Shown: in pieces, positions 63,888 through 64,000 of the stretch
Layout of the letters: each line of letters opens with the position of its first letter
Numbering within the stretch: position 1 is the stretch's first letter
Assembly: GCA_003216295.1 (NCBI GenBank)
Contig: QCJB01000003.1
Location: 62,001 to 126,000 of the forward strand
DNA length: 64,000 nt
Direction: 5' to 3'
From: Prochlorococcus sp. AG-402-P16
Lineage (GTDB): Bacteria > Cyanobacteriota > Cyanobacteriia > PCC-6307 > Cyanobiaceae
Position numbers and translations under genes: made by a program
Notes under the pieces: model-generated
Databases searched by the model: none
Told to the model about the DNA's origin: nothing
Seen by the model: only the letters and a program-made list of their open reading frames with translations

Positions 63888-64000
63888 AAAGAATATGTGG
63901 AAGATCATTTTTTCCTCGATGCTTTGATTTTGAGATTTCCTTTCAGTTGCGATCTGTTAGTTATTAGTAATAGAAACCTGATTGAAATAGAATAAAGAAA

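Overview
The window looks like a chromosomal segment of a streamlined, low-GC Prochlorococcus, most like the low-light NATL-type strains. The grounds are an estimated G+C near 35 percent, tightly packed genes, kaiB and kaiC without kaiA, a cluster of very short high-light-inducible (hli) genes, the cyanobacterial sensor kinase NblS, the PSII S4 protein, and cyanobacterial families such as DUF1825, DUF3086, DUF3119 and DUF3386. The strain assignment is inference from these traits; no search was run.

Layout. 1-3.2 kb: the 5' part of an ndhF-like gene, a longer hli gene, several small proteins, and hupB with a clear terminator. 3.9-9.8 kb: an isoamylase-type debranching enzyme, tRNA-Gly, a GPH-type sugar transporter, a MlaE-type permease, DUF3119 and DUF3086. 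9.8-15.2 kb: plsY, pyrF, tyrS, DUF1825, an orphan GIY-YIG protein and pepA. 15.3-22.3 kb: a compact minus-strand run purC-bamA-lpxC-fabZ-lpxA-lpxB-msrA that builds the outer membrane. 22.5-28.8 kb: purD, nblS, kaiC, kaiB, rplU, rpmA. 28.8-43 kb: truB, a SpoIID-domain protein, rnz, a lumenal pentapeptide protein, a ferredoxin, prmA, serA, the PSII S4 gene, tRNA-Val, murD and a DMT transporter.

43-51 kb and 59.2-64 kb are accessory in character. They hold a GAF-domain protein, an OsmC protein, three tandem hli genes preceded by a match to the HLR1 (RpaB) site, many proteins under 110 residues, several broken reading frames, and two or three segments that look like structured RNA. Between them lie an ABC-F ATPase, an unlinked sdhA, and the conserved trio of circularly permuted ATP-grasp, alpha-E and transglutaminase-like proteins. 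A glycosyltransferase and a candidate sRNA close the window.

How genes work together. NblS acts on the response regulator RpaB, and HLR1 is the RpaB site, so the window contains both the sensor and a probable target operon of the high-light response. KaiB and KaiC form a clock lacking its usual activator. The purC-msrA run supplies lipid A synthesis, the hydroxyacyl-ACP dehydratase and the outer-membrane protein assembly pore together. The least explained parts are the small-protein zones and the inverted-repeat-rich stretch at 61.2-61.8 kb.
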